Notes under the pieces: model-generated
The model's input: only the letters and a program-made list of their open reading frames with translations
Told to the model about the DNA's origin: nothing
Databases searched by the model: none
From: Gammaproteobacteria bacterium
GTDB lineage: Bacteria > Pseudomonadota > Gammaproteobacteria > Steroidobacterales > Steroidobacteraceae
DNA: 58,508 nucleotides
Direction of reading: 5' to 3'
Assembly: GCA_011391405.1 (NCBI GenBank)
Contig: JAABQQ010000293.1
Span: forward strand, 1 to 58,508
In this document: positions 40,124 through 49,360 of the stretch, in pieces
How the letters are laid out: each line of letters starts with the position of its first letter
Numbering within the stretch: position 1 is the stretch's first letter
Translations under genes and position numbers: made by a program

Positions 40124-41005
40124 CTATTCAAGGACGGCCGCCACGGCGTACGCATGCCTGCGCCTGAACCAGGTGACGGCAATGCCGGCGGTGGCAAGCA
40201 TGATGATGCCGTAGAGCGCGGCAGGCACGGACGCCACCTCGCTTTCCAGCACCGTTAACGCTACGAAAATCGCGACAGCTGCATTGTGGATACCGATCTC
40301 GAGCGAAATCGACGTGGCCTGCGCTACCGGCAAACCGATGATGCGAGGAACGGCATAGCCGATGGCCAGCGAAACGAGGTTGAGCGTGATGCACGCAAGG
40401 CCCACCGTGCCGAAATGCTGCAGCATTGTTTGGCCGGAGTTCGCCAGCGAGATCGCCACGACCAGGGCCAGCAGCAGGACTGACGCGATGCGGACTGTGC
40501 CTGTCGCGCGCCGGGCGGGTGCAGGCCAGGCGTAGCGCACGAACATGCCGATCAACACCGGCAGAATGATCACGGTCGCGACTTCCAGGATCTTCTGCGT
40601 TGGCGCCGGGACGTGGAGTTCGGCGCCGAGGAACTGGACCAGTGACCAGTTCATCACCAGCGGCAGCCAGACCAGGGCCAGCACCGAGTTGATGGCCGTG
40701 AGCGTGATGTTCAGCGCGACGTCGCCGTGGGCGAGGTGGCTGAAGATGTTGGCCATCGCGCCGCCCGGCGACGCGGCCAGCAGCATGAAGCCGACCGCGA
40801 GCAGCGGCGGCAGGTCGAACAGCTGGGTGATCGCGAAGGCGACCGCCACGAGCACGATCGTCTGTACCAGCAGACCGACGATCACGGCGCGCGGAAACTG
40901 CACGACGCGGGCGAAGTCCACCGGGGTCAAGGCGAGGCCGAGCCCGAACATGATCACGCCGACAGCAGCCGGCAGCAGAACGGTGGGGATGAACGTCGGG
41001 TCCAA
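40124..41005 (-). CDS. BASS-family (bile acid:Na+ symporter-like) transporter
   Basis: A 293-residue membrane protein with about nine or ten helices. The sodium-site-like loops A-A-S-P-G-G-A-M-A-N and I-S-L-E-I-G-I-H-N-A-A-V-A are typical of the BASS family, which imports organic or keto acids and other anions. It lies between the aminotransferase gene (38 nt) and the FAD oxidase gene (15 nt), suggesting uptake of the operon's substrate. Confidence 0.87.
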   Translation of the reverse strand: MDPTFIPTVLLPAAVGVIMFGLGLALTPVDFARVVQFPRAVIVGLLVQTIVLVAVAFAITQLFDLPPLLAVGFMLLAASPGGAMANIFSHLAHGDVALNITLTAINSVLALVWLPLVMNWSLVQFLGAELHVPAPTQKILEVATVIILPVLIGMFVRYAWPAPARRATGTVRIASVLLLALVVAISLANSGQTMLQHFGTVGLACITLNLVSLAIGYAVPRIIGLPVAQATSISLEIGIHNAAVAIFVALTVLESEVASVPAALYGIIMLATAGIAVTWFRRRHAYAVAAVLE

Positions 41006-41043
41006 TTCTTCTCCCTGTCATGCCCCGGACTGGCGCAGAGACC

Positions 41044-42435
41044 TCACGACACCAGTGCGTCGGTCACTGCCGCGAACGCGTCTTGCAGCCGGTTGACCTG
41101 AGTCTCCGTGGTCGCCGGACACGCCAGCATCATGTTGTGGAACGGTGCGATGAGGCAACCCCGGTTCAGCAGCGCAAGGTGGATTGCCTGCTCCAGTGCC
41201 GGTGCGTGCGCTGCCTCTGCCTGCGTGCCGTTGCGCAGGGGCCCGGGTGCGCAAACGAACTCCACGCGTGCGCCGACGCGCACGACGTGCCAGGGCAGCC
41301 TGCGCGCGGTGATCGTCGCCTGCAGGCTGTCCGCGAGTAGACCGGCCAGTCGTTCCATGTGCCGGTAGGCCTCCGTCGTCATGACGTGCTCCAGCGTTGC
41401 TCGCATCGCGGCCAGCGCAAGTGCGTTCGCCGAAAGCGTGGTGCCCATGCCGGAATGACCGGGCGGTGTCTGCGCCCGCACATCATGCAGGCGGCGGGCC
41501 ACGTCGTCGGTGAAACCCCAGACGCTCGCGGGGACGCCGCCGGCGATGGGTTTACCCAGCACGAACAAGTCGGGCTCGAGCCCATGTGCGCGGGTGTAGC
41601 CGCCGGGGCCGCTCGAAATCGTGTGCGTCTCATCGATCAGCAGCAGCGTACCCGTCTCGTGCGTGCGAAGCCGCACCTGGTCGAGAAAGCCAGGCTCCGG
41701 CAATACCATGCACGAATTCGTGAGCACGGGTTCGGTGATCACGCAGGCGACGTCACCATGTGCCAGTTCATGGCGCAGTGCGTCGACGTCATTGAATTCG
41801 ACGACGCGTGCGAGTCGTGAAAGGTCGGTGACCTGGCCCAGCAATCCCGGGCGATGGACGACCCGGCCGTCGATGAGGCGCACTAACGTTTCGTCGACCG
41901 TGCCGTGGTAGCAGCCGTTGAAGACCAGAATCTTCGGGCGCCCCGTCACGGCGCGTGCCACGCGCAGCGCGAAGCGATTGGCGTCCGTCGCCGTCGTTGC
42001 GACCTGCCAGTGTGGCAGGCCGAAACGCTCCGCGAGCAACGGTCCGATCGCAATCGCGTCTGCCGTCGGCAGCATGTATGTCAGGCCTTGATGGGCCTGC
42101 CGCGCGATGGCTGCTGCAACGGGCCCGGGGGAATGGCCGAACATCGAGCCGGTGTCGCCAAGACAGAAGTCGGCGTACTCGTTGCCGTCGATGTCGCGCA
42201 GCGACGCGTCCCGGGCCGACTCGACGACGAACAAGAAGGGCATCGACCAGTCGCGCATCCAATGCATCGGCACGCCGTCGTAGAAACCGGCGATGCCGCG
42301 ACCCGTCCGCTGCAGCGATCGCGGGTGTGCGTCCACATAGCGATGCCGCTCGGCGGCGAAGAGTTCGCCGATCCGCTGCAACGCCACCCCACCAAGATAT
42401 GCCGCCGTCACTGCGCCCCCCATTTTGGACGACAT
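41044..42435 (-). CDS. Class III PLP aminotransferase (glutamate-1-semialdehyde aminomutase-like)
   Basis: A 463-residue PLP enzyme. The Schiff-base Lys is in F-V-L-G-K-P-I-A-G-G-V-P-A-S; D-E-T-H-T-I-S holds the PLP-binding Asp. Its fold is that of HemL-like aminotransferases or aminomutases, but the N-terminal extension and catabolic neighbours argue against haem synthesis. I chose ATG 42435; ATG 42423 is also possible. It heads the operon aminotransferase-BASS-FAD oxidase-amidohydrolase. Confidence 0.82.
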   Translation of the reverse strand: MSSKMGGAVTAAYLGGVALQRIGELFAAERHRYVDAHPRSLQRTGRGIAGFYDGVPMHWMRDWSMPFLFVVESARDASLRDIDGNEYADFCLGDTGSMFGHSPGPVAAAIARQAHQGLTYMLPTADAIAIGPLLAERFGLPHWQVATTATDANRFALRVARAVTGRPKILVFNGCYHGTVDETLVRLIDGRVVHRPGLLGQVTDLSRLARVVEFNDVDALRHELAHGDVACVITEPVLTNSCMVLPEPGFLDQVRLRTHETGTLLLIDETHTISSGPGGYTRAHGLEPDLFVLGKPIAGGVPASVWGFTDDVARRLHDVRAQTPPGHSGMGTTLSANALALAAMRATLEHVMTTEAYRHMERLAGLLADSLQATITARRLPWHVVRVGARVEFVCAPGPLRNGTQAEAAHAPALEQAIHLALLNRGCLIAPFHNMMLACPATTETQVNRLQDAFAAVTDALVS

Positions 42436-42517
42436 GATTCTAAGGCAGCGCCTGAACGCTGACGGCAGCGAATGAGTCCAAGGCAAGTCCTGTGGGTTCT
42501 GGCAATGGCGCGCGCAG

Positions 42518-42574
42518 CCCTTCCTGCCCCTTCTTGTCCTTCCTGTCCTTCCTGTCCTTCCTCTCCCTTCCTTG
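42518..42574. repeat. Minisatellite of 9-bp units (TGTCCTTCC), copy A
   Basis: A pyrimidine run with three consecutive TGTCCTTCC units and flanking variants, in the trp leader region about 40 bp before the leader peptide. Read on the other strand, the unit is AGGAAGGAC-like, similar to the arrays at 56247 and 58114. Confidence 0.7.
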
Positions 42575-42610
42575 ACGGTCCGCGCCCGCCCGTGGATACT
42601 GCAATGCGAG

Positions 42611-42667
42611 ATGAACGTAACCGCGCAGAACACGCTGAATACCCGTTGGTGGTGGCGCCACTTCTAG
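42611..42667 (+). CDS. trpL: trp leader peptide
   Basis: An 18-residue ORF, MNVTAQNTLNTRWWWRHF, with three consecutive Trp codons followed by TAG. Stalling at the TGG run when charged tRNA-Trp is scarce would favour antitermination ahead of trpE. It lies 118 bp before the trpE start, and a T-tailed hairpin begins 42 bp after its stop. Confidence 0.85.
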   Translation: MNVTAQNTLNTRWWWRHF

Positions 42668-42709
42668 GAGTGGGGCCGGCCGCGTCAGTCTCTTTCGCAG
42701 GATTCCAGG

Positions 42710-42745
42710 ACCCATCTCCGCGCAGCACCGTGGGATGGGTTTTTT
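42710..42745 (+). terminator. trp attenuator terminator
   Basis: ACCCATC at 42710-42716 pairs with GATGGGT at 42734-42740, and two more pairs extend the stem; a T-run follows to 42745. This is an intrinsic terminator between the leader peptide and trpE, the expected attenuator. Confidence 0.82.
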
Positions 42746-42785
42746 GTTGTCCGTCCCCCGCGCCCCCGCGACAGAGGAGCCGCAG

Positions 42786-44174
42786 GTGACGACGACCTTG
42801 TTCGACATTGCAGCCGACCTCGACACACCGGTGTCGGCTTATCTCAAATTGAAACCTTTCCGCCCGCGCTTCCTGCTGGAGAGCGTCGAAGGCGGCGAGC
42901 GTCTTGCCCGATATTCGTTCATCGGCTTCGGCGACTGCATGGAGTACCGGCTCGATGCCTCCGGCCTGACCGTGAATGGCATGCGCGAACCCCGGCCGGC
43001 CGACCAGGCTCAACTGCTGGCCTCCCTGCGGCAGGCCCTCGCGCGTTCACCCCGGCCCGACGTGGCCCAGGCGGGTTTCCCGCTGCTGGGCGGCCTGGTT
43101 GGGGCAGCCAGCTACGACCTGGTGCGCTATTTCGAACGGCTGCCGTCCAGGGCACGGGTCGAAGGGGATGTGCCAGACGCGCATTACGTCGCGCCGCGTT
43201 CGGTCCTGGCGTTCGACCACCTTACGCGCCGAGCGGCATTGCTGCACGCGGGCCCGGAGCAGGAGCGGCTGGCGCTGCGTCGCGAAGTGATCCAGGCCCT
43301 GCGGGGCGGGTTGCCGGGCCCGGTCCGTGCAACGAAGTTCGGGCCGGCCACAGCCAGCCTGTCCGAAGAGTCTTTCCTGCAGAACGTCGCCCGCACCAAG
43401 GAATACATCGCGTCCGGCGACGTTTACCAGCTCGTGCTGTCGGTATGTTTCGCAGGCCGTTGCGACATGGATCCGTTCGAGGCGTATCGGGCGTTGCGAC
43501 TGCTGAATCCTTCACCCTACATGTACTTCTGCGAACTCGGTGACCGTGTCATCGTCGGTTCATCGCCCGAGGCGCTGGTGAAGCTTGAAGGCGGCGTTGC
43601 GCACCTGCGGCCGATCGCAGGCACGTTGCCGCGCGGCGCCGATACGGCGCAGGACCTCGCGAATGAAGCCAGGCTGCTCGCGGATCCGAAAGAGAACGCC
43701 GAGCACGTCATGCTGGTGGACCTCGCGCGCAACGACCTCGGTCGCGTGGCGGCAGCCGGCAGCGTGCGCGTCGATCCCTACCGGTCGATCGAGCGCTACA
43801 GCCATGTCATGCACATCGTCAGCGGCGTCATCGGCCAACTCGCGGCGGGCCGCGACCAGTTCGACCTGTTCGCTGCCGCGTTCCCGGCCGGTACGCTCGT
43901 CGGTGCACCCAAGGTGCGCGCGATGGAAATCATCGACGAACTCGAGCCGGTACGACGTGGATTCTACGGCGGCACGGTGGGCTACTTCGGAGCGGGTGGC
44001 GACATGAACCATGCGATCACGATCCGCACGATGGTGTTCCACGGCGACAGCTACAGCTTCCAGGCCGGTGCGGGCATCGTGGCGGACAGCGTGCCGATGA
44101 ACGAATACCGCGAGGTGTTCGCCAAGAGCGATGTGCTGCGGCGCGCGCTCGAGATCGCGCGGGAGGGGCTGTGA
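42786..44174 (+). CDS. trpE: Anthranilate synthase component I
   Basis: A 462-residue chorismate-using enzyme with L-L-E-S near the N terminus (Trp feedback site region), P-S-P-Y-M-Y-F, G-S-S-P-E and [10 protein letters not shown], and D-L-A-R-N-D-L-G-R. With TrpG it makes anthranilate. GTG 42786, with AGGAG a few bases upstream, is chosen over an ATG at 42735 that lies within the attenuator stem. Expression is attenuator-controlled. Confidence 0.95.
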   Translation: MTTTLFDIAADLDTPVSAYLKLKPFRPRFLLESVEGGERLARYSFIGFGDCMEYRLDASGLTVNGMREPRPADQAQLLASLRQALARSPRPDVAQAGFPLLGGLVGAASYDLVRYFERLPSRARVEGDVPDAHYVAPRSVLAFDHLTRRAALLHAGPEQERLALRREVIQALRGGLPGPVRATKFGPATASLSEESFLQNVARTKEYIASGDVYQLVLSVCFAGRCDMDPFEAYRALRLLNPSPYMYFCELGDRVIVGSSPEALVKLEGGVAHLRPIAGTLPRGADTAQDLANEARLLADPKENAEHVMLVDLARNDLGRVAAAGSVRVDPYRSIERYSHVMHIVSGVIGQLAAGRDQFDLFAAAFPAGTLVGAPKVRAMEIIDELEPVRRGFYGGTVGYFGAGGDMNHAITIRTMVFHGDSYSFQAGAGIVADSVPMNEYREVFAKSDVLRRALEIAREGL

Positions 44175-44770
44175 TGACCAAGCCCGTTCCCCGCCTGCTG
44201 CTCGTCGACAACTACGACAGCTTTACCTACAACCTCGTGCAGGCGTTTCTCGTGCTCGGCGCCGAGGTGCTCGTGCATCGCAACGATGCGATCACGATCG
44301 AGCAGGCACGGGCATTGCAACCGACGCACCTGTGCATTTCGCCGGGTCCCGGTACGCCGCACGGCGCCGGGGTGTCGATGGACATGATCCGCGCGTTCGC
44401 TGGCCACATTCCCGTACTCGGTGTGTGCCTCGGGCACCAGTCGATTGTCGAAGTGTTCGGCGGCGAAGTCGTGCGCGCCGGGCGCCTCATGCACGGCAAG
44501 GTCTCGCCCGTGCAGCACGACGCAAAAGGCGTGTTTGCCGGTGCGCCGCAGCCCATGGCAGTGGGCCGCTACCATTCGCTGATCGCGAAACCCGAGACGC
44601 TGCCATCGATACTCGAAGTCACGGCCCGCACGGCGGAAGGCGAAATCATGGGCGTGCGTCATCGCGAGCTGAACGTGGAAGGCGTGCAGTTCCATCCGGA
44701 AAGCGTGCTCACGCCTGAAGGTCCGCTGCTGATGGGTAACTTCCTGCAGTTCACGGGAGGCCGGCGCTAA
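44174..44770 (+). CDS. trpG: Anthranilate synthase glutaminase component
   Basis: A 198-residue class I glutaminase with an intact triad: G-V-C-L-G-H-Q and F-H-P-E-S. It supplies ammonia to TrpE and in many bacteria also to PabB. ATG 44174 shares a base with the trpE stop; an in-frame GTG at 44171 adds one residue. Its intact Cys contrasts with the pseudo-glutaminase at 16867. Confidence 0.95.
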   Translation: MTKPVPRLLLVDNYDSFTYNLVQAFLVLGAEVLVHRNDAITIEQARALQPTHLCISPGPGTPHGAGVSMDMIRAFAGHIPVLGVCLGHQSIVEVFGGEVVRAGRLMHGKVSPVQHDAKGVFAGAPQPMAVGRYHSLIAKPETLPSILEVTARTAEGEIMGVRHRELNVEGVQFHPESVLTPEGPLLMGNFLQFTGGRR

Positions 44771-44782
44771 GCCCGATGCACG

Positions 44783-45820
44783 ATGGCGGAACTGCGCGAG
44801 ACACTCGAGCGACTGCTCAACCGCGAGGACCTGACCGAGCCAGAGGCTGCTGTGCTGCTGACCGCGCTCACCGATCCGTCCATGGCGCCCGCGATGGCCG
44901 GTGCGCTACTGGCAGCGTTGCGCAGCAAGGGCCTGACGGCCAACGAAGTCCGTGGATTCGCGTCCGCAATGCGCCGTCTCGCGCGCCGACCGACCCTGCC
45001 ACCCGGACCGCCCGCCATCGACATCGTCGGCACCGGTGGCGACGCGTCGGGCAGCTTCAATATTTCGACGGGCGCGGCGCTGCTGACGGCCGCGATGGGC
45101 GTGCGCGTCGTCAAGCATGGCAACCGCTCGATCTCGAGTCGATCCGGCAGCGCGGACCTGCTCGAGTGTCTGGGCTTGCCGCAGCCGCTCGACGAGAAGC
45201 GTTCGGGAGAGTGTCTTGCGGCGACGGGGTTCACGTTCCTGTTCGCGCCGCACTACCACCCGGCCATGAAGGAAATCGCGCCGGTGCGCCGTGCGCTGGG
45301 CGTGCGCACCGTGTTCAACCTGCTCGGTCCGCTGACGAATCCGGCCGAGCCACCTTTCGGGCTGATCGGCGCGTACAGCCGGGACGCGGCACGCCTGATG
45401 GCGGAAACGCTGGCCGGCATGCCGATCCAGCGAGTGTTCGTCGTTCACGGTGAGCCCGGTTGGGACGAGCCGACACCGTGCGGTCCCTTCGAGTTGTACG
45501 ACGTGACACCGGGGCACGTGGTTCGTACGGAGCGCGATCCTCTCGACTGCGGGCTCGCGCGTTGCACGCCGCAGTCCCTCGCCGGCGGCGACGCCGCACA
45601 CAACGCCGTCGGGATGCGTGCCGTGTTCACGGGGCAGGATCGCGGCCCGCACCGGGACGCGCTCGTGCTGAATGCGGCGCTTGCATTGGAAGTGACAGGC
45701 ACCGTCACCGACCCGCACGCGGCCATCCGCGCCGCCACTGATGCGCTCGACCGAGGCGATGGCGCGCGGTTGCTGGAAAAGCTGGCCACGTTCGGCCGCT
45801 CGATCGGCGGGGCGCCCTGA
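44783..45820 (+). CDS. trpD: Anthranilate phosphoribosyltransferase
   Basis: A 345-residue enzyme with D-I-V-G-T-G-G-D and F-N-I-S-T (PRPP site), K-H-G-N-R-S-I-S-S-R-S-G-S-A-D and N-P. It transfers phosphoribose to anthranilate. It is separate from TrpG, unlike the fused enterobacterial form, and ends on the trpC start (TGATG). Confidence 0.95.
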   Translation: MAELRETLERLLNREDLTEPEAAVLLTALTDPSMAPAMAGALLAALRSKGLTANEVRGFASAMRRLARRPTLPPGPPAIDIVGTGGDASGSFNISTGAALLTAAMGVRVVKHGNRSISSRSGSADLLECLGLPQPLDEKRSGECLAATGFTFLFAPHYHPAMKEIAPVRRALGVRTVFNLLGPLTNPAEPPFGLIGAYSRDAARLMAETLAGMPIQRVFVVHGEPGWDEPTPCGPFELYDVTPGHVVRTERDPLDCGLARCTPQSLAGGDAAHNAVGMRAVFTGQDRGPHRDALVLNAALALEVTGTVTDPHAAIRAATDALDRGDGARLLEKLATFGRSIGGAP

Positions 45821-46644
45821 TGGGGCTGCTGTCCGACATGGTCGCCGGTAGCGAGCGGCGATTGATCGCGGCACGCGCCGTGGTCAGCGATGCGGAATTG
45901 CGAGAACGCTGTGCGGCGCTGCCCCCGGTCCCGCGTCTGCGACTGTCGGCCGCAGGCTTCGATTTGATCGCGGAACTGAAGCTGCGTTCGCCCGCACTGG
46001 GCGATCTCTCCGCGCAGACCATGGATCCTGTCGCACGGCTGCGCGGTTACGCGGAAGCAGGCGCGGCGATCTGCTCGATCCTGACCGAGCCTTCGCGGTT
46101 TGACGGCGACCTCTCGCACCTGCGGCAGGCTGCAACGGCGCTCGCGCCTTACGGCGTGCCGGCGATGCGCAAGGATTTCCTGGTCGATCCGTACCAGGTA
46201 CTCGAAGCGCGAGCCAACGGTGCCGGCGGCGTGCTGCTGATTGTGCGCATGGTCGAGCGTGATCGCCTCGTGGCAATGCTCGACGCCGCGGCCGAACAGG
46301 GACTGTTCGTCCTGCTCGAGGCCTTCGACGCGCACGATCTCGAGGTCGCTGCGGAACTCGCCGCTGAACGTCGCGGTCGCGACGAACAGGTTCTGATGGG
46401 ACTCAATTGCCGCGACCTGCAGACGCTGCAGATCGAGTTCGCGCGCTTCGAGCGGCTGCGCGAGCAACTGCCGACGGCGTGGCCCGCCGTCGCGGAGAGC
46501 GGAATCATCACGCCAGCAGACGCTGCGCACGTGGCGCGTCTCGGTTATCGACTGGTACTCGTCGGCACTACACTCATGCAGCGCGACGATCACGTACAGG
46601 CCGCCCGTGAACTGCTTGCGGCCGGGCGTGGGGTCGCGCGGTGA
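45820..46644 (+). CDS. trpC: Indole-3-glycerol phosphate synthase
   Basis: A 274-residue TIM barrel. It has I-A-E-L-K-L-R-S-P, M-R-K-D-F-L and a V-A-E-S-G-I end-of-barrel motif. It is not fused to TrpF. It shares one base with the trpD stop and overlaps trpF by 4 nt. Confidence 0.95.
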   Translation: MGLLSDMVAGSERRLIAARAVVSDAELRERCAALPPVPRLRLSAAGFDLIAELKLRSPALGDLSAQTMDPVARLRGYAEAGAAICSILTEPSRFDGDLSHLRQAATALAPYGVPAMRKDFLVDPYQVLEARANGAGGVLLIVRMVERDRLVAMLDAAAEQGLFVLLEAFDAHDLEVAAELAAERRGRDEQVLMGLNCRDLQTLQIEFARFERLREQLPTAWPAVAESGIITPADAAHVARLGYRLVLVGTTLMQRDDHVQAARELLAAGRGVAR

Positions 46645-47279
46645 GGCGGCTGTGGATCAAAGTGTGCGGCCTGCGCACGACAGACACGTTAACGGCTGCC
46701 GTGGATGCAGGCGCGGATGCGGTCGGTTTCGTGTTCCACGCGGCTTCGCCGCGCCATCTCGCAGCGGCCGAAGCTCGCGTCATCGCAGCGGCAGTGCCGC
46801 CGGGCATCGAGAAGGTGGCGGTGTTCCTGCACCCGACGCAGGCGGAGATCGACGCCGCGATCGATGCTGTGCGCCCTGACTGGGTGCAGACCGATGCCGC
46901 GGACCTGGCCGGGCTCCGGCTGCCGGCTGGCCAGCGAGTGCTGCCCGTGTATCGTACGGACCGGTCGCTGCCATCGCAGCAGGATCTGCCGCGTCGGTAT
47001 CTGCTCGAAAGCGGGCGCAGCGGAGCAGGCGAGCGCGCTGACTGGAATGAAGCTGCACGCCTGGCTGCCGCTGGCGAACTGGTGCTCGCAGGCGGGCTCG
47101 ATGTGGGGAACGTCGCCGACGCCATCGCGGTCGTGCGGCCGTTCGGCATCGACGTGAGCTCGGGCGTCGAATCCACGCGCGGCGTCAAGGATGCCGTGCT
47201 GATCCGGAATTTCGTGAACGCGGCGCGTGCAGCGCATGCGCGGGTCGCGTCATCGTCATTGGGAGTAATAGAGCAATGA
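46641..47279 (+). CDS. trpF: Phosphoribosylanthranilate isomerase
   Basis: A 212-residue TIM barrel beginning W-I-K-V-C-G-L-R, with the A-G-G-L phosphate site and D-V-S-S-G-V-E-S near the end. It starts with GTG 46641 inside the trpC end and overlaps trpB by 4 nt. It is a stand-alone TrpF. Confidence 0.94.
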   Translation: MRRLWIKVCGLRTTDTLTAAVDAGADAVGFVFHAASPRHLAAAEARVIAAAVPPGIEKVAVFLHPTQAEIDAAIDAVRPDWVQTDAADLAGLRLPAGQRVLPVYRTDRSLPSQQDLPRRYLLESGRSGAGERADWNEAARLAAAGELVLAGGLDVGNVADAIAVVRPFGIDVSSGVESTRGVKDAVLIRNFVNAARAAHARVASSSLGVIEQ

Positions 47280-48520
47280 AGACCCAGGCCCTCGAAATCG
47301 ACCGCGAAGCGCTGCTGGCGCAGACGCTCAGGGGCGAGTTTCCGGACGCGCGCGGCCGCTTTGGCCCGTTCGGTGGGCGCTACGTGCCCGAGACACTCGT
47401 GCCGGCGCTCGATCGCCTCGAACAAGGCATCCGCGACATCCTGCCGGATCCCGCCTTCAAGGCCGAACTCGACCTGCAGCTGCGCACCTGGGTTGGCCGG
47501 CCCACGCCGCTGACCTACGCGGCGACGTTGTCGCAGCGCTGGGGCGCGGAAGTGTGGCTGAAGCGTGAAGACCTCGCGCACACCGGCGCGCACAAAATCA
47601 ACAACGCGATCGGGCAGGGCCTGCTGGCCAAGCGCCTCGGCGCGAAGCGCATCGTCGCGGAAACCGGCGCCGGCCAGCACGGCGTGGCTACCGCCGCCGC
47701 CTGCGCACGTCTCGGCATGCCGTGCACGGTCTACATGGGTTCGATTGACATGGAGCGGCAGGCGCCGAACGTCGGCCGCATGAGACTGCTCGGTGCCGAA
47801 GTCGTGCCCGTCACGGGCGGCGACAAGACGCTGCGTGCCGCCATCGACGAAGCCCTGCGTGACTGGGTTTCGGATCCGAACGGCACGTTCTACATTCTCG
47901 GTTCGGCCGTGGGCCCGCACCCGTATCCGTACATGGTGCGCGAATTCCAGCGCGTGATCGGCGTCGAGGCGCGTGCACAGATGCTCGCACAGGCGGGCGC
48001 GCTGCCGGACGTCGTCGTGGCCTGCGTCGGTGGGGGTTCGAACGCGATCGGCCTGTTCCATCCGTTCATTCCAGACACCGAGGTCAAGCTGCTCGGCTTC
48101 GAGGCCGGCGGCATCGGTCCGGGTCTCGGGCAGAACGCCGCTTCGCTCGCGTACGGCACGCCGGGCGTGCTGCAGGGCTGCTACTCGCTGCTGCTGCAGG
48201 ACGAGCACGGCCAGATCCAGGAAACGCAGTCGGTCTCGGCCGGGCTCGATTACCCGGGCGTCGGGCCGGAGCACGCGCTGCTGGCAAGCATCGGTCGCCT
48301 CGGCTTTGCCGCGTCCGAAGACGATGAATCGCTCGAGGCGCTGTCGGAGTGCAGCCGGTACGAAGGCATCCTGCCGGCCATCGAGACTGCGCACGCATTC
48401 GCGGGCGCTCGCAAGTATGCGAAGAAAAACCCGGGTTGCCGCATCCTGATCGGCCTGTCCGGCCGCGGCGACAAGGACATGCCGACGTTGCAGCGCACGC
48501 TGCTGAAGGGAAAAATCTGA
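47276..48520 (+). CDS. trpB: Tryptophan synthase beta chain
   Basis: A 414-residue PLP enzyme. The Schiff-base Lys lies in H-T-G-A-H-K-I-N-N; G-G-G-S-N-A-I-G is the phosphate loop. It condenses indole with serine. Its stop shares a base with the trpA start. Confidence 0.96.
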   Translation: MKTQALEIDREALLAQTLRGEFPDARGRFGPFGGRYVPETLVPALDRLEQGIRDILPDPAFKAELDLQLRTWVGRPTPLTYAATLSQRWGAEVWLKREDLAHTGAHKINNAIGQGLLAKRLGAKRIVAETGAGQHGVATAAACARLGMPCTVYMGSIDMERQAPNVGRMRLLGAEVVPVTGGDKTLRAAIDEALRDWVSDPNGTFYILGSAVGPHPYPYMVREFQRVIGVEARAQMLAQAGALPDVVVACVGGGSNAIGLFHPFIPDTEVKLLGFEAGGIGPGLGQNAASLAYGTPGVLQGCYSLLLQDEHGQIQETQSVSAGLDYPGVGPEHALLASIGRLGFAASEDDESLEALSECSRYEGILPAIETAHAFAGARKYAKKNPGCRILIGLSGRGDKDMPTLQRTLLKGKI

Positions 48521-49317
48521 TGACGACCCTGATAACGACTGGCACTGCGCAACCGCGTGACAGCATCAGCACGGCGATCAAGGACGCGGCCGCGAGCGGC
48601 CGACCTGCCGTCGTGGGGTTCATGACCGCCGGTTTTCCGGACCGCGCGCACTTCGCGCAGAACCTGCGAGCCATCGCGACCGAGGCCGACGTCGTCGAAA
48701 TCGGCGTGCCGTTCAGCGACCCGATGGCCGATGGCGCCACCATTCAGCGCGCGAGCTTCGCGTCGCTGCAGGGCGGCTTCACGCTGCGGTGGCTGCTCGA
48801 TGAACTCGAGGTGATGCAGCCGCGCCCGCAGGCGCCCGTGCTGCTCATGAGTTACCTGAACCCGCTGCTCGCGTTCGGACTCGAGCGGTTGCCCGAGGTG
48901 GCAAAAAAAGCGGGCGTGTCGGGTTTCATCATTCCCGACTTGCCGTACGAAGAAAGCGCCGACATGCGCGCCGCACTCGACCGGGTCGGCATCGCGCTGG
49001 TGCAGATGGTCACGCCGGTGACGCCGGACAAGCGACTCAAAATGCTGTGCGCAGCGAGCCAGGGTTTCGTGTACGCGGTAACCATGACGGGTACCACGGG
49101 CAAGTCGGTGGCCGTGCCGGACGAGGTGCTGGACTACATGGATCGAGTGAAGTCGATGTCGCCCGTGCCGGTGTGCGCGGGCTTCGGCATTCGCACGGCG
49201 GAGCAGGTCACGCGCATGCAGGGGCACGTCGACGGCGTAGTCGTCGGCTCGGCGCTGGTCGAAGTGCTCGAGCGCGGCGAAGATCCGGCGAAGTTTCTGC
49301 GCAGGCTCAAACCCTGA
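48520..49317 (+). CDS. trpA: Tryptophan synthase alpha chain
   Basis: A 265-residue TIM barrel with the catalytic E-I-G-V-P-F-S-D-P-M-A-D-G and G-F-I-I-P-D-L-P. It cleaves indoleglycerol phosphate and passes indole to TrpB. It is the last gene of the operon; the long upstream reading is rejected in favour of ATG 48520. Confidence 0.96.
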   Translation: MTTLITTGTAQPRDSISTAIKDAAASGRPAVVGFMTAGFPDRAHFAQNLRAIATEADVVEIGVPFSDPMADGATIQRASFASLQGGFTLRWLLDELEVMQPRPQAPVLLMSYLNPLLAFGLERLPEVAKKAGVSGFIIPDLPYEESADMRAALDRVGIALVQMVTPVTPDKRLKMLCAASQGFVYAVTMTGTTGKSVAVPDEVLDYMDRVKSMSPVPVCAGFGIRTAEQVTRMQGHVDGVVVGSALVEVLERGEDPAKFLRRLKP

Positions 49318-49326
49318 CGCATGGTG

Positions 49327-49345
49327 TCCGCGGCCTGCCCGCGGA
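49327..49345. terminator. Possible hairpin between trpA and convergent gene
   Basis: TCCGCGG at 49327-49333 and its exact complement at 49339-49345 enclose a 5-base loop. It is 10 bp after the trpA stop and 16 bp before the convergent HD-type gene end. There is no T-run, so the termination role is uncertain. Confidence 0.35.
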
Positions 49346-49360
49346 GCCCGCGACGGTGTG

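Larger units (their letters stand above)
42436..42785 (+). promoter_or_regulatory. trp operon leader region (350-bp gap)
   Basis: The only gene-free gap over 300 bp. It holds, in order, the divergent start region of the aminotransferase gene, a pyrimidine minisatellite, a Trp-rich leader peptide and an attenuator hairpin before trpE. I could not fix a clear -35/-10 pair for the trp promoter. Confidence 0.75.

Noticed and set aside
41044-42435. Class III aminotransferase read as HemL for haem synthesis
   Set aside because: It heads a catabolic operon and has a long N-terminal extension; hemB at 56297 is far away and unrelated in operon.
42436-42610. A defined -35/-10 promoter for the trp operon
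   Set aside because: No hexamer pair with acceptable spacing stood out above background.
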